A DNA stretch of 64,000 nucleotides from Dactylorhiza incarnata (taxonomy: Eukaryota > Streptophyta > Magnoliopsida > Asparagales > Orchidaceae), in contig JAWHQI010000005.1 of assembly GCA_033032865.1 (NCBI GenBank), positions 13,788,001 to 13,852,000 of the forward strand. The letters run 5' to 3'. A program made the position numbers and the translations under genes. A model generated the notes under the pieces. It made no database searches, had not been told where the DNA came from, and worked only from the letters and a program-made list of their open reading frames with translations. Positions 1 to 9,141 of the stretch are shown here, piece by piece; position 1 is the first letter of the stretch; each line of letters opens with the position of its first letter.

Positions 1-558
1 AGTTCTTATTTTATCTTGTATTTTCATTTATATACATTTTACTTTGTATTGGTAGGGAAAATCGCTTCCTTGTGCGGAGCGTCTAAGTCCTTGCGTGGCT
101 TAAGGGAAAATCGCTTCCTTGTGCGGAGCGTCCAAGCCCTTGCGTGGCTTGGTGGAAAATCGTGGCCTTGTGTGCTACGTCTAGATCTTGGGAAGATCTA
201 GAGGATAGGCTTGGGCTTGGTCTAGGGAGAGACAAGTGATAGCCTTCCGATCCTTGGGAGAAGGATTGGTAAACAAAAAGAAATTTACATTTGTACGCCT
301 CTGATTTCTAGCGATATAGAAATCAAATTTATGTAAACACTTTTTTCATATACATAATCATGTCTCTTTTGTGTTTACTTGATTTGTATCATTTGGCGTA
401 ATCTCTATTATATTGTGTTCTAAGTTTTCAATTCTAAATCTAAATTGTTTATTTCAATCTCCTTCATTATAAAACAATTTAGTAATTATCTTGAAAATTA
501 TAGAAAGAATTTTATTCCCTTATTCACCCCCCCTCTAAGGGCGCCGTAAGATCCAACA
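1..558 (+). mobile_element. Ty1/copia-type LTR, 3' part, cut by window start
   Basis: The stretch ends with a C-rich motif (TATTCACCCCCCCTCT at about 519-535) common near the 3' end of many plant copia LTRs, then CCAACA, two bases and a TGGTATCAGAG primer site. That order marks the 3' boundary of a plus-strand LTR at 558. No internal genes of this element follow: about 100 bp downstream the sequence switches to a minus-strand copia gag. The 5' end lies outside the window. Confidence 0.75.
54..200 (+). repeat. Tandem ~49-bp repeat in the copia LTR
   Basis: A unit starting GGGAAAATCGCTTCCTTGTG recurs at 54 and 104, with a diverged third copy from about 153. It lies inside the LTR and is best read as a regulatory-region duplication of that LTR. 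An open frame across it is a by-product. Confidence 0.7.
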
Positions 559-560
559 AT

Positions 561-571
561 TGGTATCAGAG
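561..571 (+). other. Primer binding site, tRNA-iMet type
   Basis: TGGTATCAGAG lies two bases after the LTR end and matches the primer site of most plant copia elements. The following 90 bp (572-663) are an unassigned leader or junction; TATCAGAGAAATCT occurs both at 564 and at about 662, beside the switch to the opposite-strand gag. Confidence 0.75.
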
Positions 572-663
572 AAATCTAGTGACATATATAACATTTAAAA
601 GATTATTCTCCCCTTAATCTTCCAATTGTTATTAATTGCAATGGTGCATTATTTTATTATATA

Positions 664-1500
664 TCAGAGAAATCTGGATATTGAATCCTTCTTTCTGAAA
701 TCCTTTTTAGCCATCTTGTAAAATCTTTTGGCTAGTAGGCTCATGTACTCCACTTCTCCTGGAGCTTTGTATTCCTCTTTAGTTGCTTGAAAAGCAATAC
801 TTCTCTCCTTCTTGATGGATGGAGAGGAGGTAGACTGTTCAGCTTCTCTGGATTTGATAAGCTGCTCATAGGATTTTAGCTTGCCTAACAAGGTCTCAGT
901 AGAGATCTCATTAAGGCTTCTGGCTTCCTTGATTGGCCAGATCCTAGAGTCCCATGTGCTGGGGAAGCACATTAGGATCTTGTCATTGACTTCAGTGATT
1001 GAGATCACTTTGTCTAGAGTCTTCAGCTCATTGATTATGAGACTGAGTCTATTGTACATGTCGGCAACTGTTTCATTTTCTCCATTTTTGAAGTTTTCAT
1101 ACTGGGAGATGAGATGAGATCTTCTGTCTTTTCTCTCATCTGCATATCCTTCAACCATGTTGTTGAGGGAAATCCAAATATCCCTGGCTGAGGTGTATTC
1201 CACAACCTTTTGGAAAATGTTATCAGACATGGTCTGTGCCAAGATATTCATTGCTTTGGCATCTGCACTTCTTTGTTTCTTTTGGGCATCTGTCCACTCA
1301 GGAGGTGGAACAACATTATTATTTGTTGCTGCTTCAGCACTTGTTGTTATTGTAGGAGTAGGGGGTCCTATCAAAATAACATTGAAAATATCCTCATCAA
1401 TAGAATTCATATATAATCTGATCCTTGCCTTCCATAATGCAAACTTATTTAGATTGCACATAAGGGGTCTTGTGCTTGAGTATTCTTTGTTCCGTGCCAT
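664..1500 (-). pseudogene. Copia gag, 3'-truncated
   Basis: The 278-codon frame starts at ATG 1498-1500 (minus). It has the usual copia gag order: a short N-terminal LTR-gag region (residues ~1-50, with FALWKARIRLYM), then a UBN2-type capsid domain (~90-230) containing the typical ENETVADMYNRLSLIINELK stretch. No CCHC knuckle, protease, integrase or RT follows: the frame runs into the junction near 664. It would have made the structural capsid protein of virus-like particles. The primer site and LTR of the same element lie upstream on the minus strand (1588-2886). The frame itself is open, so the break is the 3' truncation. Confidence 0.85.
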
Positions 1501-1587
1501 GAGTTTTTAGAAAAATAAAACTCTAGAGGAAATTAAGATCTAATTGATCTTTTTATTCAGGTGTTAGCCTGTAAACAATCAACCACC

Positions 1588-1598
1588 CTCTGATACCA
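1588..1598 (-). other. Primer binding site, tRNA-iMet type (minus)
   Basis: On the minus strand TGGTATCAGAG follows the LTR end after two bases. It belongs to the copia fragment whose gag starts at 1500. Confidence 0.8.
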
Positions 1599-1600
1599 AT

Positions 1601-2886
1601 TGAAAGTTCCTCTGATACTTATTGAAAGAGAGGTTAGATCTTAGATTTACTCTAGAGGGGGGGGGGGGTGAATAGAGTATTAAAAATTTTTAACTTATTT
1701 TATAGCGGAATTAAAAGTTTTTAACTTATTTTATGCTCCCCCTGTCTGATAGAAATTCTTGACAGATAATGGATGGAGCTTTCTCTTGAATATGAATATC
1801 TTCCTTGATAGTTGATGAATCTGAGAGACAATGTTTCTCAGATTATTGTTGCTTTTGAAGATTTGAAACTTGCAGCTGGAAACTGAGAGAATATTTGTTG
1901 ATGTTCTCAGAGATTGAGAGTGCTACTTTTGAGGATGAACATCTTTCTTTCTTTTTGATTTTCTGTATATCTCTAGAATGAATCTTCTCTGGTTGGCTGT
2001 TTCATGTTGTGATCCTTCTTCTTGCTGGTCTTACTTTTTCTTAGAGAATATATCTCTGATTTGAATTTCAAATCCTCTGAATAAGGAATAGAATAATCAG
2101 GAGGATTATTTCTTAGAACTGCAAGCAAATCTTTAATTCCTTTTCCTTTTCAATAAATGTATCCTTTTCCAATAAGCCAAACAACAACTTTCTCGAGAAA
2201 ATACAATGGAAAGGAATAAATAAAAGGAAGGATAAAATCCTTGATTTATCTGGAATAAATGATAGAATAGTTCAGTTGCTGATTTAGTTGATCTGAGTTC
2301 AAAGAATAATATATAACTGATCTGTCTAGAAAATTCGTCGAGCTGAGATAAGAGTTAGTCGATCTGAAGGTTGAGTTCATCGAACTAAAGTTAGAATTCG
2401 TCGAACTGAACATCTGTTACTGATTTGTCGAACACAGTTTGGAGTTCGTCGAGCTCAAGTTTGAGTTCGTCAAACTGAAAGATAATCTGCTGAATTTGGA
2501 TGGAAGAATTGAGTTCGTCGATCTGAGAAGCACTTTCGTCGATCTTAACATCTTGTTACTTATTCGTCGAGCGCAGAGCTGAGTTTGTCGATCTCAAACT
2601 GGAGTTTGCCGAAATGAAGAATAAACTGCTGGACTGGCTGAAGAACTGAGTGCGTCGAGCTGGAGAGCAAGTTCGTTGAACTAAAGCATAACGTTCGTCG
2701 AACGCAGATAGAAGTTCATCGAACGCAGAATAAAGTTTGTCAAATGCAGAGACTTAGAGTTTTCCTAAGTTCTAGCTAACTCAGACAGCCTAAAACCTTA
2801 ACCCTTAGACTATACATTGGGGTCAACTTAGTCCTAGTCAACAGATAGTGATCCTAGCCCAAATCAGTAATAGGGTTGTTCCAACA
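1601..2886 (-). mobile_element. Copia 5' LTR, minus strand
   Basis: On the minus strand it begins TGTTGGAACAACC at 2886 and ends CTTTCA at 1601, giving TG...CA ends, a length of about 1,286 bp, and a primer site directly after. The C-rich motif near its 3' end (about 1655-1675) resembles that of the plus-strand LTR at 1-558, but the rest differs, so the two are different families. TCTCT at 2887-2891 would be the target duplication; its partner is not in the window because the element's 3' half is missing. Confidence 0.8.
2333..2750 (-). repeat. Degenerate TCGTCGA repeats in copia LTR
   Basis: About 18 imperfect copies of a short unit around TTCGTCGAACT/GCAG recur every 20-30 bp. Some units have TTCATCGA or TTTGTCGA, as expected from CpG decay. 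They sit in the 5' (U3) part of the LTR and may be a decayed enhancer array. Confidence 0.7.
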
Positions 2887-2944
2887 TCTCTCTTGATAGT
2901 GATAGATGTCCAAAGGGAGATAATAGCCCTAGCACTCAAGGCCT

Positions 2945-3955
2945 GGTATATGGAGCACTGACTTTGTCTGGCACTCCATATGGTCCGCATAAGTCCTTTG
3001 GCTATTCTTCTTAGCCTTTACGGGCATACTTCTTTGCGGCTCCAGCACCTATTGTGCCAAAGAAGCCAGCAAGGCAGTGCTTGTTTTGTCGGAGCACGGA
3101 TCATGCCTTGAAGCATTATGCTGCTTAACTTTGCCAATTGGACAAGGATGATGAGCCGGATATCCAGATCATCCCGACTCCTAACTATGGCAGCACACCT
3201 TCTATATTTAATTACATAGTTGTGTCACCTTCATGTTTTGAAGGGAATGATGCAGACAGGTTCATCAGATTTGTGGCAGATGTATGTTCTGACATAGCTG
3301 AGCCTATCTCCCCTCTGCATACATCACCTTGCGTGGATTCGATTCTTTGTGAGGAATCGGTGCTTGTCTTTTATCCAAGCACTATTCCTCCCCATATTAT
3401 GCACTCTACCACATTTGTCTCTGACGACAATATTGATGATGCAGTGCATGATGAGGCAGGTGATTTATATAATATGTCGATTCCTATGGAGGAGGACAAC
3501 CTTCTAGGTGAAGAGGATTTTACCTCAGCACCGGTGGAGGAAGTCCAAATCTTAGGCAAGGTCACTGCTGATCCTGCCGAACCTTGCGACATTGTTGACA
3601 ATGCTGACATTATTTTACTACCCCAACCTGATGGGAGTGATACCGGGACTACTCCCCAGATTTTTGATTCTTTATGTCATTCGACTCATTTATTTATTGA
3701 TCCGCCTTCTTTATTCGAGCCTGTGCAGGTTGAGTCTTCACAGGTAATGCAGGAGGACTTCGTGTAGTTTGCCCAATTCAATGATGCGCACATCTACTTG
3801 TGTGAGGAGGTTGATTGCCCCTCCACAAAGGACATGACATGTATTGTATTCCCCTCCTGTGTCCTCTCTGACGATGACACCTTGCTAAGCAAGGATCCTC
3901 TTGGTGAGTTGAGTGAGTACTCCTCCTCTTCTTACTTTCTTTTCCCTCTACCTGT
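2945..3955 (+). pseudogene. Broken acidic CCHC ORF of NA-old
   Basis: This is the decayed counterpart of the NA1 protein. The open part (3138-3767, 209 codons) shares blocks such as ILCEESVL, FYPSTIP, PMEEDNLLGEE and APVEEVQI with NA1. Upstream, near 3075-3130, the second zinc knuckle is damaged: the last cysteine is replaced (HALKHYA against HALKDCA) and a stop TAA follows. Another stop (TAG at 3765-3767) cuts the tail. I do not recognise the acidic part outside these elements. Confidence 0.8.
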
Positions 3956-5645
3956 TGATGAGTCCTGATCATATACACTTTTATGGACTCATCTGGGCCG
4001 TTTAGTTAGTCATTTCACTGCACTTTAGCCCTGTTTTAGTTCATATTTGTTAATCCATGCTAGGTGCACCTTTTGGCCCATTTTGGTGTGATTTCATGTT
4101 TATTTTCATTAGTGGTTTTCATGCACTGTTAGGTGCCACTTTTAGTGGCTGGATTTGTGGTTGTACGCTAGAACAGGAGTCGTGCAGGTGTTTCCGGTGC
4201 AATTCTGCACAGGAACACTGCGCACGATCACTGGTTCTATTGCGCACGACCACTGGTCGTGCGCCACTGATCGTGTGCACTTAACGCCTTTTTCACGAGT
4301 TCTGTTTGGTGCAGTGCGCACGACCACCAACGCCAGTGCGCACGACCACCGGTCGTGCGCCACTGCTCGTGCGCACTGACCATTAATTTCTGAGTTCTGT
4401 TTCATCTATTGCGCACGACCACTGACGCTAGTGCGCACGACCATCGGTCGTGCGCCACTGGTCGTGCGAACATGTTATGTTATAATTTCTGGCTTTGCAG
4501 GTTCCGTCCAGGCAGAGCGCACGATCACAGGATTCTAGTGCGCACGACCACTGGTCGTGCGCCAATGACCGTGCGCACTGTTTAATTCCAGCGCCTATAA
4601 ATTCCCTGCTCGCGATTTTAGGTCGATCCGGATTTTCAGCCGCCTTTTCCGCCCGATTCCGCCCAGTTTCGCCCCTCCACCGTCGCCCACCATATAGAGG
4701 TGCTCCGGGCTTGCTCTTCACGCCTATCTTGAGCCAGAGTTTCCTCTCGGCCTCCTCCTTCATCCACGAGCTCCAAAGGTAGACCTAGCCGCCATTACCA
4801 TCGAGCAAGAGGAAGTTGGCAACCTCCACCGGATCGTGACACGAAGAAGACGGGTCCATTGGAGAGTCGTGACAGCTCTCTCTACCCCGGACGTAGTTGT
4901 GGACCGAGCTTGGACGCGGATTGACAACCCGGCGATTCCAACCGTGAATCTTCAACGAGCCTTCGGATTCGGTCGATTTCTTGCCTTGTTCTCCTTTTAT
5001 TGATGTATTTGCAACTAGATCTAACATTATGATGAAGTGTATTTTGATTAAATAGCATTTTTACTTGATTATGTCTATGTGATTGAGTATTTTTGTTTAT
5101 ATTATTGAGGTGCGCCTTGTGGTGTGGTTTGTTGGTTGTCCGGTGCCGCACTAGCAATTGCTAGTGGCGTGCTTGTCGAAGAGGTGCTTGCGACCCTCAT
5201 TCCACTAGCCTACTCGCCCATTCGCCTACTGAAGCGTGGCATCGCGGCCCGTAATCCATTCGCCTATCGAAGCAGCGCGCTCAAGGCCTGCATAGTTCGA
5301 TTCCATTAGCCTTCTCGTCCATCCGCCCTTGCGACGCAGCGCGCTCAAGGCCTGCCTAGTCTCCATCCCGCCAAGCGAAGCTTTGCATAGCGGCATTGCA
5401 TAGGAGTAGTTGTTAGCTTTTATTTTGTTTTCCAAAAGCCAACCCAACTCCCCCGCAATCCATCCGATTTAAGGACTTCGATCTCAAGTCCTGCCTCAAT
5501 AGTAAACTCCACCTTATTGTGTTCCTCAAGAGACCGACACTCGGGGATTTATTCCCAACATTTATTACTTGAACGATCGGTACACTGCCGTTTCGTGTCG
5601 CAGTCAAGCTACCGCCTATAGCGGTGTGTGAGATTTGCGCCATCA
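3956..5645 (+). repeat. NA1 5' LTR
   Basis: It starts TGATGAGTCC and ends GCCATCA. The 5' half carries a cluster of palindromes (4215-4585), followed by a TATA-like CCTATAAATT at about 4590. The last third is CpG-rich and non-coding; short open frames in it are identical in both LTR copies simply because the LTRs are identical. Confidence 0.93.
4215..4585 (+). promoter_or_regulatory. Array of hairpin palindromes before the TATA box
   Basis: Arms GCGCACGACCA and TGGTCGTGCGC face each other across one base, giving 11-bp stems. Near-perfect copies start at about 4249, 4336, 4433 and 4539, several preceded by an AGT or CTAGT. The same array is in the right LTR (about 9400-9770) and, decayed, in the NA-old LTR (12950-13220). 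Its position upstream of the TATA-like site suggests a U3 control region; that role is inferred. Confidence 0.7.
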
Positions 5646-5651
5646 AGTTTT

Positions 5652-5669
5652 TGGCGCCGTTGCCGGGGA
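5652..5669 (+). other. Primer binding site, tRNA-Asp type
   Basis: TGGCGCCGTTGCCGGGGA, 6 bases after the LTR end, matches the site used by Athila-type elements (complement of the 3' end of tRNA-Asp). It is exact here. The 200 bp to the ORF start at 5870 are a leader with no other feature. Confidence 0.88.
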
Positions 5670-5869
5670 TCACAGTCGTGTGAGTTTTCTGGAGAGGGAG
5701 AACCTGAGAGAAAAGCCCTTCCATTTGTAAATTGCATTTTCTGTTATTTTATTTCTGTTCTTTTTATTCCATTTTCTTGTTTTATAGTAGGTTGCTTTAG
5801 TAAATTTTTGTTAGGTGTAGTATTTCGCACAATAGTGTTTGTCTTTTTGAATCGTTTTATCTTCACACT

Positions 5870-7111
5870 ATGTGGGCACATCTAAATTTCCGTTGCCGTT
5901 GGTGTGGAGCTACTTCCCACTCTAGTGTTGAATGCCCTACGGAGAATAGTAGGCAAAATTCCTCTCGCCCAGCATATAGAGCATCGACTCCGTCTGATAC
6001 TCCATATGGTGCGCGTAAGTCTTATGGCTACTCTGCTGAGCCATTACCGTCATACTTCTTTTCGGCTCCAGCTCCCGCTGTGCCAAAGAAGCCTGCTAGG
6101 CAGTGCCAGTTTTGTCAGAGCACAGATCACGCCCTGAAGGATTGTGCTGCTTTTCATCGCCAATTGGATGAGGATGACGAGCCGGATATTCGGATCGTCC
6201 CGAATCCTAACTCTGGCGGCACACCTTCAACATCCGGTTATGTGTCTTTGTCACCTTCACATTTTGAAGGGTATGGCATGGACACGGTCACTGGATGTGT
6301 GGCTGATCTGGGCACCGTTATTGCTGAGCCCATTCTCCCAGTGCATCCACCACCTCTAGTGGATTCGATTCTTTGTGAGGAATCGGTGCTCGACTTTTAT
6401 CCGAGCACTATTCCTCTCCCTATTGTGCATACTACACTCGTCTCTGACGACATTGTTGATGATGTGTCGCAGGAGGAGGCAGTTGATCTTAGTATTGTGC
6501 CTATTCCTATGGAGGAGGACAACCTTCTAGGTGAAGAGGAGTTTTCCTCAGCACCGGTGGAGGAAGTCCAAATCTCTAGCTTGGCCACTGTTGATCCCGC
6601 CGAATCTTGTAGCATTGATGACAATGCAAACATTATTTTACTTCCCCAACCTAATGGGAGTGAGACCGGGACCACTCCCCCGATTTTTGATTATTTATGT
6701 TCTTCATCTTGTTTACTTCTCGATCCCCCCTCTTCACCCGAGCCTGTGCAGGTTGAATCTTCACAGGTACTTCAGGAGGACTTGGAGCTTTTTGCTCAAG
6801 TCAATGATGAGAGTATCCTCTCATGTGAGGAGATTTATTCCCCCTCCGTTGAGGAAGCCCCACTCATTGCCTTCTCCTCCTGCGAACCTGCCGCAGACGA
6901 TACCTTGCTGGGCAAGGATATTTTTGGTAAGATGAGTGAGGACCAGGCCTCCTCCTCTTCTTACTTTCTTTTCCCTCTACCTGTGATGGGCAGGTTTTAT
7001 CTTTATTCAGGTAGAGGCGTGACTGCTCTGTCTCCGTATCGGTACCCGCTACCGATGCGCATATTAGAACAGTTACCTGTGCATTTTCTTTTTCATAGGC
7101 CCATTAGCTAG
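5870..7111 (+). CDS. Acidic protein with two CCHC zinc knuckles (NA1 ORF)
   Basis: An intact 413-codon frame is the only gene of NA1. Two knuckles of the form CX2CX4HX4C lie at residues 9-22 (CRWCGATSHSSVEC) and 79-92 (CQFCQSTDHALKDC), joined by a Ser/Pro/Tyr-rich linker. The rest, from about residue 100, is very acidic, rich in D, E, S and P, with repeated EE/DD clusters and no enzyme motif, membrane span or capsid domain that I can recognise. CCHC knuckles bind RNA in gag nucleocapsids, so an RNA-packaging or chaperone role is plausible but inferred. The ATG at 5870 is the first of the frame and lies just before knuckle 1. The decayed copy at 2945-3955 shows the ORF is an old family property. 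It could instead be a domesticated fragment of an Athila gag tail. Confidence 0.85.
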   Translation: MWAHLNFRCRWCGATSHSSVECPTENSRQNSSRPAYRASTPSDTPYGARKSYGYSAEPLPSYFFSAPAPAVPKKPARQCQFCQSTDHALKDCAAFHRQLDEDDEPDIRIVPNPNSGGTPSTSGYVSLSPSHFEGYGMDTVTGCVADLGTVIAEPILPVHPPPLVDSILCEESVLDFYPSTIPLPIVHTTLVSDDIVDDVSQEEAVDLSIVPIPMEEDNLLGEEEFSSAPVEEVQISSLATVDPAESCSIDDNANIILLPQPNGSETGTTPPIFDYLCSSSCLLLDPPSSPEPVQVESSQVLQEDLELFAQVNDESILSCEEIYSPSVEEAPLIAFSSCEPAADDTLLGKDIFGKMSEDQASSSSYFLFPLPVMGRFYLYSGRGVTALSPYRYPLPMRILEQLPVHFLFHRPIS

Positions 7112-8846
7112 AATCGTTAAGATTTTGAATAAGTCGTGCTGGGATGACAATAACCCCAGTAGTTATCTTCCTTTTCTGCAATTTTTATTTTTATCTAATC
7201 ATGTTTAGTTAGTAGTATTTTCTTTTCAGTTTTCTATTTTCTTCTGTTTTTGCGGAGCTGACCCCTGCAGGTATCTTTTCTGGATGACGGACGCTGCAGC
7301 TTAGTCCAGGTTTTCACGCCAATCTTCTGGTGTGCTCATTTCTGAGCACTGGGTACTCTCTTTCCCTAGCATTATTCTGAATTTTATAGCTGCATTTTGC
7401 GCATATTGTTTAGTTTAAGTCTGGGGGGGAGTGTACCGAGTGTTCACTACACGTGTACACGTTTCTGCATATCAGAAGTGTATTTTTATTATTGCATACA
7501 CCACAACACCCACTTGAGCGCGTACTCATCTGTTTGTTCGCTCTGCTGTGAATTTAATTCTTCCGCTTATTTGGAAAAATCTAGGTGATGGCTTAGGACT
7601 ATGTAGCAGAGTAAAATGTTGACTCTATTAGTGCTCCTAGTCGAGTGCTCGGTTGCATAGAAATTTGTGTAGATTAGATTTCTCTTTATACTTATGGTTT
7701 TATATTTTTTCTTATTAGTGTAAATGTTGTTTACTCTACTCAAATGGTGAATCCGATGGAATCAAACGGTAGCATAGGGATGTGTGTACACGATCGTTAG
7801 ATTCGTATTGCTTGAGTCGGGAGAAAGGAGAATCTTTCTCGGTGACTAGAACTTGCCCCAAGCGATTCTTGAAGCATTGGCATAGGATAGTTCTAGTGCG
7901 TGAGAATGACGTAGGCCATTATTTTGGCCCGGTTGAACTTTTTATTTCATGCCTATCGTCTACCCTTGCTAGCCCCTTTGTGCCTACCCTTTCCTTGATT
8001 CAGCTCCACATGTTTCTCACCAAAGCCTAAAAGCCTAACCTAGTCGCACACCCAAATCTGAGCTTTAGTTGTAATTTCATTTACATTTTGGGGGGTGTTG
8101 ATTGTGGTGTTTACTACGAGAACCTGTGGTTATGCTCCTTTGAAAATTTGCTGAAAGAAAACGACAAGGAAAAGAAGATTTAAAGAAAAAGAAAAAAAAA
8201 AAATTGAAAAGGAAAAAAAGAGAAAAAGAAAGGCGAGTTTTATTGAAAATCATGTAGAAGAATTGTGTATTGGGAGTAGGCGGTGCACACACCTATGTTG
8301 CAAATGTCCAAGTCTGGGGGTGTGATGCACTTGCATTCGATTTTGATGCGTGGGTAGTTATTTTTAAAGCTCATTTGGGTTATGTGTTTGAGCCATTTTG
8401 TGTATCCTTGTTTACCTCACCGTAACCCAAGCCCCATCTCTAACCTAAAGTCCTACCGACTCACGCTATGAACCAATCTAGTGTCGTGGAGAGAATGTGA
8501 CCGGGCAAGCCTATGGTCACCGACACTGATGGATTTCAGTGGAGTTTTTCCCGCACCCCAATCTTGAGCAATGCTCATCTCAGCGTTTAGTTTACTTTCT
8601 CCGTATGCGTGACCGAACGATTCACCGCTATTCACCATTTTGAGTAGTTGTAATATGCTTTTACTCTTTTAGAAATATATAAACTGTTTTTATAGTCAGA
8701 AATCTTTTCTACTATTTTTCTTATGCACGTGAGCATGCGACTTCGCATGGTACTCTGTAGTGTAATCATTAAGCCATCTACTGTTCCTTCCTAGTTCGCT
8801 TAGAATTTGCTTACTCGGGACGCGCAAACAGTTAAGTCTGGGGGTG
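7112..8846 (+). other. NA1 3' untranslated region
   Basis: About 1.7 kb without a credible gene. Blocks match the 3' region of Athila2 (40575-42333): a GTAGTGCTCCTAGTC-type block near 7640, a TCTAGAACTTGCCC-type block near 7850, and a block on the GTGGAGA..GTG theme near 8480-8640. It also has an A/G-rich stretch at 8155-8240 and two inner polypurine motifs (7417-7433, 8310-8322) before the true PPT at 8834-8846. Short open frames here are not conserved. Confidence 0.8.
8834..8846 (+). other. Polypurine tract of NA1 (first copy)
   Basis: AAGTCTGGGGGTG stands immediately before TGATGAGTCC, the LTR start, and would prime plus-strand DNA synthesis. A second copy with the same neighbours is at 9129-9141, produced by the duplication described next. 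Confidence 0.85.
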
Positions 8847-9141
8847 TGATGAGTCCTGATCATATACACTTTTATGGACTCATCTGGGCCGTTTAGTTAG
8901 TCATTTCACTGCACTTTAGCCCTGTTTTAGTTCATATTTGTTAATCCATGCTAGGTGCACCTTTTGGCCCATTTTGGTGTGATTTCATGTTTATTTTCAT
9001 TAGTGGTTTTCATGCACTGTTAGGTGCCACTTTTAGTGGCTGGATTTGTGGTTGTACGCTAGAACAGGAGTCGTGCAGGTGTTTCCGGTGCAATTCTGCA
9101 CAGGAACACTGCGCACGCGCAAACAGTTAAGTCTGGGGGTG
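8847..9141 (+). repeat. 295-bp duplication of LTR start plus PPT
   Basis: The first 271 bases of the LTR (8847-9117) are followed directly by CGCAAACAG...PPT and a second, complete LTR from 9142. The joint lies at a shared ACG, with LTR text before it and pre-PPT text after it. The element therefore has two PPT/LTR junctions in series at its 3' end. The 5' LTR shows nothing similar. Confidence 0.92.

Noticed and set aside
1157..1510. Plus-strand frames over 881-1510
   Set aside because: They are shadows of the minus-strand copia gag.
5652..5669. Fragment of a tRNA-Asp gene
   Set aside because: Only the primer-site complement is present, directly after an LTR end; no cloverleaf.
4057..5724. 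Short frames conserved between 3956-5645 and 9142-10831
   Set aside because: Identity reflects the two LTRs of one recent insertion, not coding constraint.
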